Shown: positions 36,226 to 49,579, counted from the first letter of the stretch. The stretch: 64,000 bases of DNA from Stictocephala bisonia (GCA_035578905.1 JAQJVL010000608.1:248001-312000), one strand, 5' to 3'. The notes: generated by a model from the letters alone, not told the origin. Program-made: numbers and translations.

Positions 36226-37702
36226 ATCATAAATGCAAGGACATAAAACTTACTAAAAAAAATTAGCGAATTACGGAAATACATCTCCAATTTCGTTATA
36301 TAACATGAACATTCATTTGAGTACTAAGGTATGCTAATATATTAATGATTCACACCAAAGAAATTCAATTGTAAATATGGTTGTCTTACAAGTTTTTAAC
36401 CGGTAATTCTGGAAAATATCTAAATTATTATACTTTACACGGTGAGAATATAATCAATGTCGAGTTAAAGAGCTTCTTTTCCAAGATCGATAAGGTATGA
36501 TGTTTTTATTGTGAAATAAATTAATAACAATAATAAAACAGTTTACGTAAACAGTGTTAAAACTTTCAATACATTATGAACCTCTCAGAATGAAAACATT
36601 AAAAATAACACATTATTGCAATCATAATTGTTTTTATATGTATATCATACAGTTTATAGATTTTACAAAAAGTCACATAAAAATGTGTAATGAACTTTTA
36701 TGATATATAACACACGTCAACACTTTTGATAACGTATAACATGGAGTCCGTGATTTATCTCCGAACTGTCTAAACAATGTTCGATGACAGTCCAAGTTGC
36801 GAACGTTAGACCGAACTTAAATAACGGACCGTCAAGTCAACTTGTCAGATACAAATCTCAGCGTATTGTTACAACAACACTGACGCTTCAACATTTTGGA
36901 ACTTACAGTTTATTTACGATTAGTTATTTTGGGAACGATGATTAGTCTCGTTTGGTAAATAATTTTAGGCATAGTTTTGAGATACATGCCTAAAATTACA
37001 TTCCATTAAAATAAGTTAAATATAAACGTACGCACACAAAAGACATTTGTGGGATGAATGGCAGTGTTGTAAATACAAATTAAAAATTCCAAATCCGAAA
37101 CCAGGTTGCTACTGATTAGTAGATATTGCAATAATAAAAGTACAAAAAATAACATACACTGTAGAGAGAGGAAAACATTACGAGAGAAATATTTCAGTAT
37201 GAATCTTACAAAATTGTCACTTTATGTGATTTTACTAAACTTCACAAATATTACCAAAATAAGTTAAATGCGATTCATCATTCAGGATTCAGAATTTTGC
37301 ATCTAGTTGAATAAAAAAAAAAAAAAAAAAAAGAAATTATACTTGTGGAAAAGGGGAAAAAGTGAATAATTTATGTAATGTATACTTAGTTTCAAGGACT
37401 CAGATAAATCAGAGAGTTCAGACGCCACTGGAGCCGGGCGGCGTTTCAGCCCTCACAAATCAAAAGTGTTTTAGCCCACAAGTAAACACTCTTGTCTACT
37501 TAAACCAGAAAACGTATTTTAGTATAACTGAAACGTAAATAAATAAATAAACAATTTAAACCATCGTATCGGCTTATTAACGAACTTATAACAATCTACT
37601 AGGTTTGAAAGTGGTAAAAATGAAACAAAATTAGAAAAAGGGAAAAATATTAAACAAATACAGTTTTTTCTAGCAAATATGGTCTTCTTATTTGTTTGTG
37701 CT
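36226..37702. other. AT-rich spacer with an A-run
   Basis: An A-run lies at 37313-37332. CGCCACTG near 37429 resembles a hAT right end, but no partner was found. Nothing else. Confidence 0.5.
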
Positions 37703-37926
37703 CGTACGTACATTGGTAATGTCCGTCCCACTCACCCATATACACGTAGTGATGTGATTCTCCCACCCAACCATACACGAATGGCAGTATTGACCCTCAC
37801 AACACCCATACACGTACTTACAAACCATACAACCTTATTGACCTTACCGACCACTCAAGTACGTACGGTGATAATGTCTCTTTCACCTATCCCTCTCACT
37901 CAACCAAACACGTATGGTGGTATTGA
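37703..37926 (+). repeat. CCCATACACGTA minisatellite family, locus 3 (degenerate)
   Basis: Recognisable CCCATATACACGTAGTG, ACCCATACACGTAC and AACACGTATGGTGGTATTGA-like units in the orientation of locus 1, heavily diverged. Confidence 0.65.
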
Positions 37927-40440
37927 AGAACGTTGTTGATATTTCAAAGATAGCACTTAGAGACATTTAGCGGCCTATAGATCAAATACAAATAAATTGG
38001 ATTGAAAACTGTCAAACTGGTGGTTTCTATTATTATTAATTAATCCGACCTGGTGAATCACAAAGGGCAACGCTTGTTATGGACACTATGACATGAATAG
38101 GTCGCTGTCAATATAGATACAGTGAATTCAATTCAACTGTTCACACACAAGTAGAGAGAGCTTACGTACAAAATGTTAAACAGTCAATTAAACACTCAGT
38201 TTAGAGGTTATCCCACGCACCATTCAGTATCTCGTGTATATCCCTCCTCCTACGTTATTTGTTTAACGTACTAACAAGTTAAAGCTTACAATATAACTTA
38301 ATGTGAACTTCGAAAACTTTGTATTTCCTGGAATATGCACTCGAAGAGCTTTTCCCAACTTTCTAAGGTGATATGCTGTATGGACGGCATACCTAGTTGG
38401 AGCGGTGGCCAGATGAACGAAGTTAACTGTTTCAAGTGAGAGCCAAGAGCTACAATGTAAAACAAGAGGAAGAAAAACGAAATGAGTCCGAAGGTTCTTC
38501 CTCCTGGATAGTCAGAAGCGAAGGAGATGACACGCTCCCTAAGTCAAAGAGTGGCGTGGTGATTACGAATACTTCACAAATTCTCATCTACTAGTAGTAA
38601 TACAACGTTAGTAACTTGACACCAATATGTAAATGTATTGATAGTTCAAAATAATAATGTAAATATTTATGAAACATAAACTTTATTACTAGAATTATTA
38701 TATTACAACCAAACAAAGAATTGTTAGTTAAATGCAATTTAATTTCCAAGATATCAAGTAAAATGTGTTTAAATATTAACGGAGCACTGAGCTACAACGT
38801 TAGTTAGTGCGAGTCAGGGATCGGCGTGACGACCCTTTGCAGAGTTAAATAATGTGTCGTAGAAAAACAAACAAATGAGATCAGAGAACTATAATTTATA
38901 CATTTAGTATATAAATAAAACTATAAAAACATAAACACGTTCCATGTAGTTTACTTTGCAATGAGATGTGTGACGTGTGCTCAGATCCAATTCAGTCCAG
39001 TGAATAATCTGGGGGCTCGAAGACGGCAAAGTATTTCACCACGAGAAACGTGTATTATGCGAAGTTCCAGTGTATTGGAGTCGACGTTTACCACACTCCT
39101 TTGGAGATAGAGAGGGAAGTCCACCATGGTATGTTACAGTCATACGTAAAGGGCAGACTGCGCATGCACGATTCGTTACTTTAGATATTGAGGGAAATCA
39201 TACATCGGCAAACCAGTCACATATATGTTATTGATAACAATAATTATCGAGTAATTTACTTACTCGACAGATTTGGAACTGTTTATCAACCTGAATATAA
39301 CTTAATTATATTACTATAAAAAATTCTTTAAGGGCAACTTTTCATTTGCCAAAATGAAATAATATTGTACGGGCAAAAACCAAGACTAAAAAATAAGAAG
39401 CATTCCATTAAATAACTATAAAAGTGAAAAGTTTACATTGGACACAGGCTGGGTTCAAAACCATAAACACGCAAGTAACAAATCTACACAAGTAAGTGCA
39501 AAAATGAGTATTAAATCCTTGTTCGCTACAACAAATTTAATTAAAGCAACATAATATCAAGAAAAATAATATAAAAGAAATGCATTATGAAGGGTTAACG
39601 AAATCAATTTTTTTAAAATCAGATTATAAATTATTAAAATTTGTAAAATTGCTATTAACAATTAAAACAAAAATAACAAAACAACGAGCCCAAAAGAAGC
39701 ATTGTACCTAATAATTTAATGCACTTACGGCCATTTTTTATCAACCCTGAACAGTTTCCGAAATTTGTAAATATTTGAAGGGAAATTTTTTGAGTTTGTC
39801 ACAGAAACAATGTAATAATTAAATATGTTCCTATTTTAAAACACTAGGAAATGTTTTACATAGTAAGATACCAAATAGTCTCTTCAGGTTTAAAAAGTAT
39901 TGGGACATTTATGTGAGTTTATAACAAACAGTAGTTCAATTGTTTAATATATCACACTAAAAAAATAAAAGAAAGAAACATTTTTAATAACTGAATTCAA
40001 GAAAACATAAAAACTAGTTGGGAATAAAATATACAGTAGTGGTATGGTATGAGCACTGTTAAGTGCAATGGTAGATTGAAATAAATAAATTTATTCAACA
40101 AAATGTTAATAAAGTGAACTATAATTTTAAATAAAATACGTAGACAGACAATTTTTTGTTTCGATAAATTTTATTCAATCCATTGAACACCGTAAATCTT
40201 TTAGTAATATGGGTCTGCGAATAATACAAACTCATATGAAGTCAGCAAAACACTGCGTCAGCAGATATCTGTTATTGAGATTATATGGTTTATGTACACA
40301 CCAGCTTTCAACAATGTATATTAAAATCCGAACAGCTGAGTAAATACTAATATACATTGAGGACAAACCCTATGAAAAAAACTTACAACTTGAACATTCT
40401 GCATTAATAATGGTTAATATTGGAGACTGTTCCAGACATT
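37927..40440. other. Spacer without recognised genes
   Basis: GC-richer patches at 38340-38560 and 38960-39170 have no recognisable frame, splice pattern or repeat partner in the window. Confidence 0.5.
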
Positions 40441-40745
40441 GGGGACCACGAGGACAAATTTCAATCATTTCGTCTACAATTATTTAGTAATGATAATTAG
40501 ATTTGGGGACCGTCAAGTCATAATTATTTCGTATGCAATTATTTATTTGTGGAAACGAAAATGAAACCGTAAAGTCAATCCACAATCATTTCGTTTAAAA
40601 TCTAGTATCGGTAATTAGACTTTTGTGACCGTAAAGTCGACGGTCAGCCATTCTGTTTAAAGTTGGTAACCGTAATTTATTAGACCTTGGGGACCATAAA
40701 GCAGAATCAAAATATTTTGTCAACATTTTGCTTAGTAATGGCTAG
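40441..40745. repeat. Degenerate tandem repeat, about 62-64-bp unit, about 5 copies
   Basis: A TTGGGGACCGTAAAGTC-like core followed by AATCATTTCGT and GTAATTAGA recurs near 40441, 40505, 40565, 40625 and 40688. Confidence 0.75.
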
Positions 40746-40854
40746 TTAATATATGATTTAATTTAAAACTGAATGTTAGGCGAGTAAGGAATATTCCATA
40801 GCAAGGGCATATTAAAATAGGGCGCATAAATAAAAAAGATAAATAATCATAAAT
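40746..40854. other. Short spacer
   Basis: Nothing recognised. Confidence 0.4.
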
Positions 40855-40970
40855 ACCATAATATTTGTGCATTTTGTGCTTATATTATAATATATTTGTG
40901 TTGTGTGACGTTCACTAGTCCTGTATCTGTACCAACACGTATTATGCTGATTAAAAAACTAAATAAAAAA
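40855..40970 (+). repeat. Dispersed repeat, half copy of the foldback at 47.8-48.1 kb
   Basis: ATATTTGTGCATTTTGTGCT, TTTGTGTTGT.TGACGTT.ACT and CAACACGTATTATGCT followed by ATTAAAAAACT match 48000-48137 with few differences. Confidence 0.85.
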
Positions 40971-42017
40971 AGCAGTCATATATGAATAATCGACGCTGTC
41001 ACAGAGAGCCAATTAATTGATCATACATATGCGATTAAAGAAGGCAAGTTTGAATAATTTGCATGATTAAACCTAAATTTAATGTAATAAAATCCAGGAT
41101 CAAGTGATGATGAACGCTACTTTTCCACGCAATAGTGTGGCGCAAATTTAAAATGAATGTACGCAGCTAACGCAGAATAATCATGTATAATAATAATCTA
41201 TGCACCTTGTCCAATCAAATTATAAAACATCATGCATATAAAACACAATGTAAGATGATGAGAACTAGAAAAAACCTGTGAACAATCGCAGAGTACTTTT
41301 AAAATTCTATAACCCGATAAGGGTTGCCATACTAGGTTATCACTTTAAGGTTCCATTTAACACCATAAAAAAAAGAGAGTTTACAGCTATAGCTGTTTAC
41401 GGCATCCGCATTAAAATTGTGTGAGACATAAAGCCATTGCCTCAGAAGGCCATTTGGCCAAGTGTCTGTGAGCTTTAACAAATGCCTTGTGTTTTTGTAG
41501 CCACGACACTTACAGGAAACTGTTTGCGGTGCGATAACCAAACAATATAATAAATATGTACCAGATAAATCACCACCAGAATAACTCAATCCCATATTTG
41601 TGTTCAAAAACAATTGTGTAGCAGATTCTTTGTTAAGCTCAATCACTTGGTTAACGCAATTGCGTCTATAAGTTTAAAAACTGGAGAGATTTAGTCTTTT
41701 ACTACTCTTTCAAATTACAATATAATTTTTTTTAAACTATATGCATCACGTTTACCAGCCCAAACTATTTAGATATCAGATCCTTCAGATGTACGTTTCA
41801 TTCCAACACATCATCCAAGATATCATCTTTCGTCCCCACCCCTTCACTTTTCTGTTTTATACAAGACTATTCTAAGAATTCCTTGCGAGAAGCTCTTTTC
41901 AAAGTTTTACCAATCCTGTTTGTATTCCTTGTTTTCAATACGTCCAGTTTAATACTCTTATTTTTAGTTACTACTGATTGTACTATTAATAGTTAACATA
42001 AGCAAATCTATATTTTT
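40971..42017. other. Spacer
   Basis: A minus-strand frame at 41332-41646 (104 codons) has no recognisable domain; it is probably chance, though its composition is not low-complexity. Confidence 0.45.
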
Positions 42018-43560
42018 ACTTCCCTCCTCATTAGTCTCCTCAGTTTAATAGACACGCGCTGTAAATATAGATTCCAAATTGCTTCGTTTTACGTTTGTAG
42101 ACCTGCATTATTTTTACTTCCCTCCTCATTAGTCTCCTCAGTTTAATAGACACAAGCTGTAAATATAGATTCCAAATGGCTTGGTTTTACGTTTGTAGAC
42201 CTACATGTATTTTTACTTCCCTCCTCATTAGTCTCCTCAGTTTAATAGACACAAGCTGTAAATATATATTCCAAATGGCTTCGTTTTACGTTTGTAGACC
42301 TGCATGTATTTTTACTTCCCTCCTCATTAGTCTCCTCAGTTTAATAGACACAAGCTGTAAATATAGATTCCAAATGGCTTCGTTTTACGTTTGTAGACCT
42401 GCATGTATTTTTACTTCCCTCCTCATTAGTCTCCTCAGTTTACTAGACACACGCTGTAAATATAGATTCCAAATGGCTTCGTTTTACGTTTGTAGACCTG
42501 CGTGTATTTTTACTTCCCTCCTCATTATTCTCCTCAGTTTAATAGACACAAGCTGTAAATATAGATTCCAAATGGCTTCGTTTTACTTTTGTATATTTGC
42601 TAGTATTTTTACTACCCTCCTCATTATTCTCCTCAGTTTAATAGACACAAGCTGTAAATATAGATTCCAAATGGATCCGTTTTACGTTTGTAGACCTGCA
42701 TGTATTTTTACTTCCCTCCTCATTAGTCTCCTCAGTTTAATAGATACAAGCTGTAAATATAGATTCCAAATGGCTTCGTTTTACGTTTGTAGACCTGCAT
42801 GTATTTTTACTTCCCTCCTCATTAGTCTCCTCATTTTAATAGACACAAGCTGTAAATATAGATTCCAAATGGCTTCGTTTTACGTTTGTAGACCTGCATG
42901 TATTTTTACTTCTCTCCTCATTAGTCTCCTCAGTTTAATAGACATACGCTGTAAATATAGATTCCAAATGGCTTCATTTTACGTTTGTAGACCTGCATGT
43001 ATTTTTACTTCCCTCCTCATTAGTCTCCTCAGTTTAATAGACATACGCTGTAAATATAGATTCCAAATGGCTTCATTTTACGTTTGTAGACCTGCATGTA
43101 TTTTTACTTCCCTCCTCATTAGTCTCCTCAGTTTAATAGACACAAGCTGTAAATATAGATTCCAAATGGCTTCGTTTTACGTTTGTAGACCTGCATGTAT
43201 TTTTACTTCCCTCCTCATTAGTCTCCTCAGTTTAATAGACACAAGCTGTAAATATAGATTCCAAATGGCTTCGTTTTACGTTTGTAGACCTGCATGTATT
43301 TTTACTTCCCTCCTCATTAGTCTCCTCAGTTTAATAGACATACGCTGTAAATATAGATTCCAAATGGCTTCGTTTTACTTTTGTGTATTTGCCTGTATTT
43401 TTACTTCCCTCCTCATTAGTCTCCTCAGTTTAATAGACATACGCTGTAAATATAGATTCCAAATTACTTTGTTTTACGTTTGTATATCTACCTATATTTT
43501 TACTACCATCCTCATTAGTCTCCTCAGTTTAATAGACACACGCTGTAAATATAGATTCTT
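42018..43560. repeat. Tandem array, 99-bp unit, about 15.6 copies
   Basis: The unit contains CTCCTCATTAGTCTCCTCAG, TAGACACAAGCTGTAAATAT and TTACGTTTGTAGACCTGCAT. The first step is 98 bp; all later steps checked are 99 bp. Because 99 is 33 codons, the plus strand is open from 42176 to 43564 (462 codons) as a hydrophobic 33-residue repeat (SFYVCRPACIFTSLLISLLS core). I treat it as a minisatellite, not a protein gene. Confidence 0.96.
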
Positions 43561-43994
43561 TTAATTTAAAATTTGTAACTCAAAATTTGTTTATGTTGCT
43601 TTAAACTTATTAGTTAGCATTGGATCGTTTGTGTTGATAAATATTTAGAGATTTACAAAGCTTCAGTTTTTAAAAGCTAATAATACTGTGGGTAAAAACC
43701 CTAGTGAATTACTCTGTCCATAGAGAGAAAAAACACACTTCAAACGTTAGAAATACCCAACATTTGTTAATATTTTTGGCTGTTTATGATAAAGGATTGC
43801 AACTTTATGCATGGCTTTTTGTCCTTATTTAGGATGAAAGTAAGCTCAATTTTGTTATGCCCAATAAGTTGTTTATTATTCTTTGTGAAGGTTTGCACAA
43901 TGCAGAGTAAATACCTATTAAATGGACGATAATCCTTCAAAGAAATAATTCATTTTCCCATTACTTTTTCTTTAGGTAAATGTTGAAACAATCT
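43561..43994. other. Spacer between two arrays
   Basis: AT-rich, nothing recognised. Confidence 0.5.
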
Positions 43995-46816
43995 GTCCCA
44001 TTCGTCTTAATAACGTTCATCACATACATTACCTGTATCTTCATAATAACGTTCATCTCATACATTACCTGTATCTTCATAATAACGTCCATCTCATACA
44101 TTACCTGTATCTTCATAATAACGTTCATCTCATACATTACCTGTATCTTCATAATAACGTTCATCTCATACATTACCTGTATCTTCATAATAACGTTCAT
44201 CTCATACATTACCTGTATCTTCATAATAACGTTCATCTCATACATTACCTGTATCTTCATAATAACGTTCATCTCATACATTACCTGTATCTTCATAATA
44301 ACGTTCATCTCATACATTACCTGTATCTTCATAATAACGTTCATCTCATACATTTCCTGTATCTTCATAATAACGTCCATCTCATACATTTCCTGAATCT
44401 TCATAATAACTATCATCTCATACATTTCCTGAATCTTCATAATAACGTTCGTCTCATACATTTCCTGTATCTTCATAATAACGTGCAACTCATACATTTC
44501 CTGTATCTTCATAATAACGTTCATCTCATACATTACCTGTATCTTCATAATAACGTTCATCTCATACATTTCCTGAATCTTCATAATAACGTTCATCTAA
44601 TACATTTCCTGTATCTTCATAATAACGTTCATCTCATACACTTCCTGAATCTTCATAATAACGTTCATATCATACATTTCCTGTATATTCATAATAACGT
44701 TCATCTCATACACTTCCTGAATATTCATAATAACGTTCATCTCATACATTTCCTGTATCTTCATAATAACGTTCATCTCATACAATTCCTGAATCTTCAT
44801 AATAACGTTCATCTCATACACTTCCTGAATCTTCATAATAACGTTCATCTCATACACTTCCTGAATATTCATAATAACGTTCATCTCATACATTTCCTGT
44901 ATCTTCATAATAACGTTCATCTCATACAATTCCTGAATCTTCATAATAGCGTTCATCTCATACATTTCCTGTATCTTCATAATAACGTTCATCTCATACA
45001 ATTCCTGAATCTTCATAATAACGTTCATCTCATACATTTCCTGTATCTTCATAATAACGTTCATCTCATACATTACCTGTGTCTTCATAATAACGTTCAT
45101 CTCATACACTTCCTGAATCTTCATAATAACGTTCATCTCATACACTTCCTGAATATACATAATAACGTTCATCTCATACATTTCCTGTATCTCCATAATA
45201 ACGTTCATCTCATACAATTCCTGAATCTCCATAATAACGTTCATCTCATACAATTCCTGAATCTTCATAATAACGTTCATCTCATACATTTCCTGTATCT
45301 CCATAATAACGTTCATCTCATACAATTCCTGAATCTTCATAATAACGTTCATCTCATACATTTCCTGTATCTTCATAATAACGTTCATCTCATACACTTC
45401 CTGAATATTCATAATAACGTTCATCTCATACATTTCCTGTATCTTCATAATAACGTTCATCTCATACAATTCCTGAATCTTCATAATAACGTTCATCTCA
45501 TACATTTCCTGTATCTTCATAATAACGTTCATCTCATACATTTCCTGAATCTTCATAATAACGTTCATCTCATACATTTCCTGTATCTTCATAATAACGT
45601 TCATCTCATACATTTCCTGTATCTTCATAATAACGTTCATTTCATACATTACCTGTGTCTTCATAATAACGTTCATCTCATACATTTCCTGAATCTTCAT
45701 AATAACGTTCATCTCATACATTTCCTGAATATTCATAATAACGTTCATCTCATACATTTCCTGCATCTTCATAATAACGTTCATCTCATACAATTCCTGA
45801 ATCTTCATAATAACGTTCATCTCAGACATTTCCTGTATCTTTTTAATAACGTTCATCTCATACACTTCCTGAATCTTCATAATAACGTTCATCTCATACA
45901 CTTACTGAATATTCATAATAACGTTCATCTCATACATTTCCTGAACCTTCATAATAACGTTCATCTCATACATTTCCTGTATCTTCATAATAACGTTCAT
46001 CTCATACATTACCTGTGTCTTCATAATAACGTTCATCTCATACATTTCCTGAATCTTCATAATAACGTTCATCTCATACACTTCCTGAATATTCATAATA
46101 ACGTTCATCTCATACATTTCCTGTATCTTCATAATAACGTTCATCTCATACATTACCTGTGTCTTCATAATAACGTTCATCTCATACATTTCCTGAATCT
46201 TCATAATAACGTTCATCTCATACACTTCCTGAACCTTCATAATAACGTTCATCTCATACACTTCCTGAATATTCATAATAACGTTCATCTCATACATTAC
46301 CTGTGTCTTCATAATAACGTTCATCTCATACATTTCCTGAATCTTCATAATAACGTTCATCTCATACATTTCCTGTATCTTCATAATAACGTTCATCTCA
46401 TACATTACCTGTGTCTTCATAATAACGTTCATCTCATACACTTCCTGAATCTTCATAATAACGTTCATCTCATACACTTCCTGAATATTCATAATAACGT
46501 TCATCTCATACATTTCCTGTATCTTCATAATAACGTTCATCTCATACATTTCCTGAATCTTCATAATAACGTTCATCTCATACACTTCCTGAATCTTCAT
46601 AATAACTTTCATCTCATACACTTCCTGAATATTCAAAATAACGTTCATCTCATACATTTCCTGTATCTTCATAATAACGTTCATCTCATACAATTCCTGA
46701 ATCTTCATAATAACGTTCATCTCAGACATTTCCTGTATCTTATTAATAACGTTCATCTCATACATTTCCTGAATCTTCATAATAACGTTCATCTCATACA
46801 TTTCCTGTATCTTCAG
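43995..46816. repeat. Tandem array, 36-bp unit, about 78 copies, no indels
   Basis: The unit is ATAATAACGTTCATCTCATA followed by a CATTTCCTGTATCTTC-like half. The register holds at exactly 36 bp across 2.8 kb (lines 180 bp apart are in phase throughout). The plus strand is open at 44483-46867 (794 codons; HNNVHLIHFL repeat). The minus strand is open from 46801 to 43961 in one frame (EMNVIMKIQEMY repeat) apart from two single-base nonsense changes (GAA to TAA near 45902, GAG to TAG near 44597). Variation is concentrated in the second half of the unit. Confidence 0.98.
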
Positions 46817-47821
46817 TATTTTCTCTATTTTCTGCGGCTCTTACATCGCTCGTTAGGATCAAGTTGAATGCACATTTGAATGGCCACATTCCTGTATATT
46901 CCTCCAATGGTCACCAAATCCATTCACTAAAATCAGGTTAAATATCTTAAAAATATGATACATTTTTCTCTTGACTTCACTATTATTTTGGTTCGATTCA
47001 ATTCCTTCTTTCCGTCTTCAGTCTCAATACAAGTTGTTGTTTTGTTATAAATAAAATAAACATACTAATCTAACGAAAATGTAATGTAATCTAATCAAAT
47101 CAATAACGAATAATTTTACCACTACTCAGAGGATCCGATAAGCAATGAAAGAAACAGATTGTTAAGTTTATGGAAACAAGATCATGGTACTATACTGTAT
47201 ACTATAATGCCTTTTTATAGCAGCAACAAACGTCGAGAGTATAACTTTTTACATTTTCATTAGTTAATATTCTGATTACAATGTCCAAAGCATAAACGAT
47301 TTTATGACAACACATTACTATTTAATTCGAGCTTTTAAAATAGTTATGAAATCCCAAAATATTCCCCTGCTGATATTCATAGATTGACTATAGATTACGG
47401 CTGTTTAATTCCAGCCATTAACAAAGAGGTCCCACGGCCCGTTCCGCGCCCAGCGCCATTTTCCTACATCCATTGCACAAAGAGCATTAAACCACGATAA
47501 TTACTGTTGTAATTACAAGTGTCGTTAGTAATTCACTGTGGTAAACAAATATGTGATAAACACAGTAAGCTGCCGAATCAGACAATGTTATGAGATAAAA
47601 TATGTATCTCGTGATAAAAACGTAGCTCCCGGGTGGCATTGTTCCTCCCACAGGAATTTTCGCCGTGTTTTGTAATTATACGTGAAACATTATTAATCAT
47701 TATAACATAACTAATGAATAAATATTCTCAAAGGCAAGTAGGCATTCAATATCAATGATCATTTACCTATAGCTAAATACAAAATTAAATACCATTTTCA
47801 CTTGTCGCATTTTATTATTTA
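46817..47821. other. Spacer
   Basis: A GC-richer patch at 47420-47490 has no recognisable content. Confidence 0.5.
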
Positions 47822-48142
47822 CAATACAAGTGAACGTTATTATATTACAAATATAAACACAAAATGCAAAAATTTACTACATTATAAGTACAAAATGCAC
47901 AAATATTTACAATATAATTACAAAATGCAAAAATATAGTGATTGATTTCGGCCAACTACGCTCACCTTCCTCAGACCAGAGCGATTCATAAAAGAATCGA
48001 TCACTATAATATTTGTGCATTTTGTACTTGTATTGTAGTATATTTGTGCATTTTATGCTTATATTGTAATATTTGTGTTGTATGACGTTTACTTGTACTG
48101 TATATATATCAACACGTATTATGCTAATTAAAAAACTATTTT
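47822..48142. mobile_element. Foldback element (imperfect long inverted repeat)
   Basis: 47822-47950 (ACAATACAAGTGAACG, CACAAAATGCAAAAAT, GTACAAAATGCACAAATAT) is the imperfect reverse complement of about 47990-48112. The centre reads ATAGTGATTGATT...AATCGATCACTATA around a spacer of about 40 bp. Right-hand sequence continues to 48142 and matches the half copy at 40855-40970. Confidence 0.85.
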
Positions 48143-48990
48143 AATATTTCCAAATTAACTGTTAAAGATTGTCACATGGTGATTTAAAATAAAAGTATCA
48201 TCTAAATAAAGACTAAACTTAATACTACTCGTATAAAAGACGTATTGAAGGATATTGCAGGGTAGCCGAATTGACTGATGGCCAATTTTGGACATTGAAG
48301 ATGTAATCTAGGGAAAATCATGGGTGAAGATTTACAGCTGTGACTAAATGTTATGATGGAATGAGGATAAAAACTGTCCACGAATGCAAAGTTGCCCATT
48401 TATTATAGTTTTTTTTTACATATAAATTCGATAAGCATTAAATGTAGTAACTGCCAAGTCTCATCTACTAACAATAGACGGCAGATTAATTGTCTGCAGT
48501 TTTGAAAAAATCGTTGGAGGATTAACTATCAAAAATGTTGAATTTGTATACATTTTCAACATTTTTCGTTTCGGACACAGCCAGCCTATAATATTGAAAC
48601 TGTTGACGATTATTCAAATTCATAAAATGAACAGTTGAAAAAACTATCTGTTCTTAACTGAAAGCTCATGTTATTTACTTAAAAGCATTGTGTACAATTT
48701 TGAATATCTCTCCGATGAACAATACAAGTTTCAGTAACGAAACTCTGAAAACAAAAGTTCTTTACATTTTGGGCCACCCTGTCCTGGGCGCAAGAGTAAT
48801 TTGAAAATGTGTATATCAAGATTTAATTGGTTACTTTCATTTTGAGGAAAGTTGTTATTTGTAAAAGAGTTGAAAATAATTTCCTTGAATTCTTTGGGGT
48901 TCAAAATGTAGGGATACAGATGAAGTAATATTCCATTTGACGGTACAAGTAGCGGCCCAGTGGTCTGTGAGCTCGGTACTTGATCGGCCC
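48143..48990. other. Spacer
   Basis: Short minus-strand frames (48202-48399, 48731-49003) are unrecognised. Confidence 0.45.
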
Positions 48991-49034
48991 AGAGGTAGTG
49001 CAAGCGGCTCTACTGTCTCGCTTGCACTACCTCT
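48991..49034. repeat. Perfect 16-bp hairpin
   Basis: AGAGGTAGTGCAAGCG (48991-49006), a 12-nt loop, then its exact inverse (49019-49034). GC content is higher than in the flanks. Confidence 0.95.
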
Positions 49035-49579
49035 CCTACACGCCTAACATCATGGCCCAGTCTGTACTATATAGGTTGAGAGTAGAATAATTTCATGTAA
49101 ATTTACCTCAGTACTTGTAAATACTGAGAGAAAGATTACTGTAATTTGGGGAAGATGAAAACAAAGAAATCAGATATATGATTTGTTACTTTTGTTACAA
49201 AAGCATTATCCTCAGAAGTCCTTATTAAAATAAACATCTGGAATAAATGGTGTTGATTGAAGTAACAGTCTGAATTTAAAAAAAATTAGACAAGAAAAAT
49301 AAGCGTTATAAAACAAACACAAATCTAAATTTTCTTTTTAATTTTAACAGTATGATTTAAAAAAACCCTAAACTTTCTCAAAAGGAAAAATCTTAGATTT
49401 ATTTCTTTATCTTAATTTTAAAGTAGCTATAAAAAAATTGTTTTTAACTAAAATTTCAATAATTTAATGAATGTTATGTACTAAGTAGTAATATTATGTT
49501 TATATAAAACGTTGATTTATGATATTTTACTAACAACAGTTGTTAGTAAAATAACTATGTAGAAGCTAACCTAACCTAA
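49035..49579. other. AT-rich spacer
   Basis: Nothing recognised; AACCTAACCTAACCC occurs directly before the next array. Confidence 0.5.

Noticed and set aside
37425..37440. Right end of another hAT element (CGCCACTG)
   Set aside because: No matching CAGTGGCG left end or 8-bp duplication nearby.
42176..43564. 462-codon membrane-protein-like gene
   Set aside because: Pure 99-bp repeat; openness follows from the period being a multiple of 3. No promoter or unique domain seen.
44483..46867. 794-codon open frame as a protein-coding gene
   Set aside because: It is entirely a 36-bp tandem repeat with open frames on both strands, and no start context, splice sites or non-repeat domain. Kept as a finding, not called as a CDS.
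46987..47003. Second Pol III box B (GGTTCGATTC)
   Set aside because: No box A at suitable distance and no tRNA-like fold.
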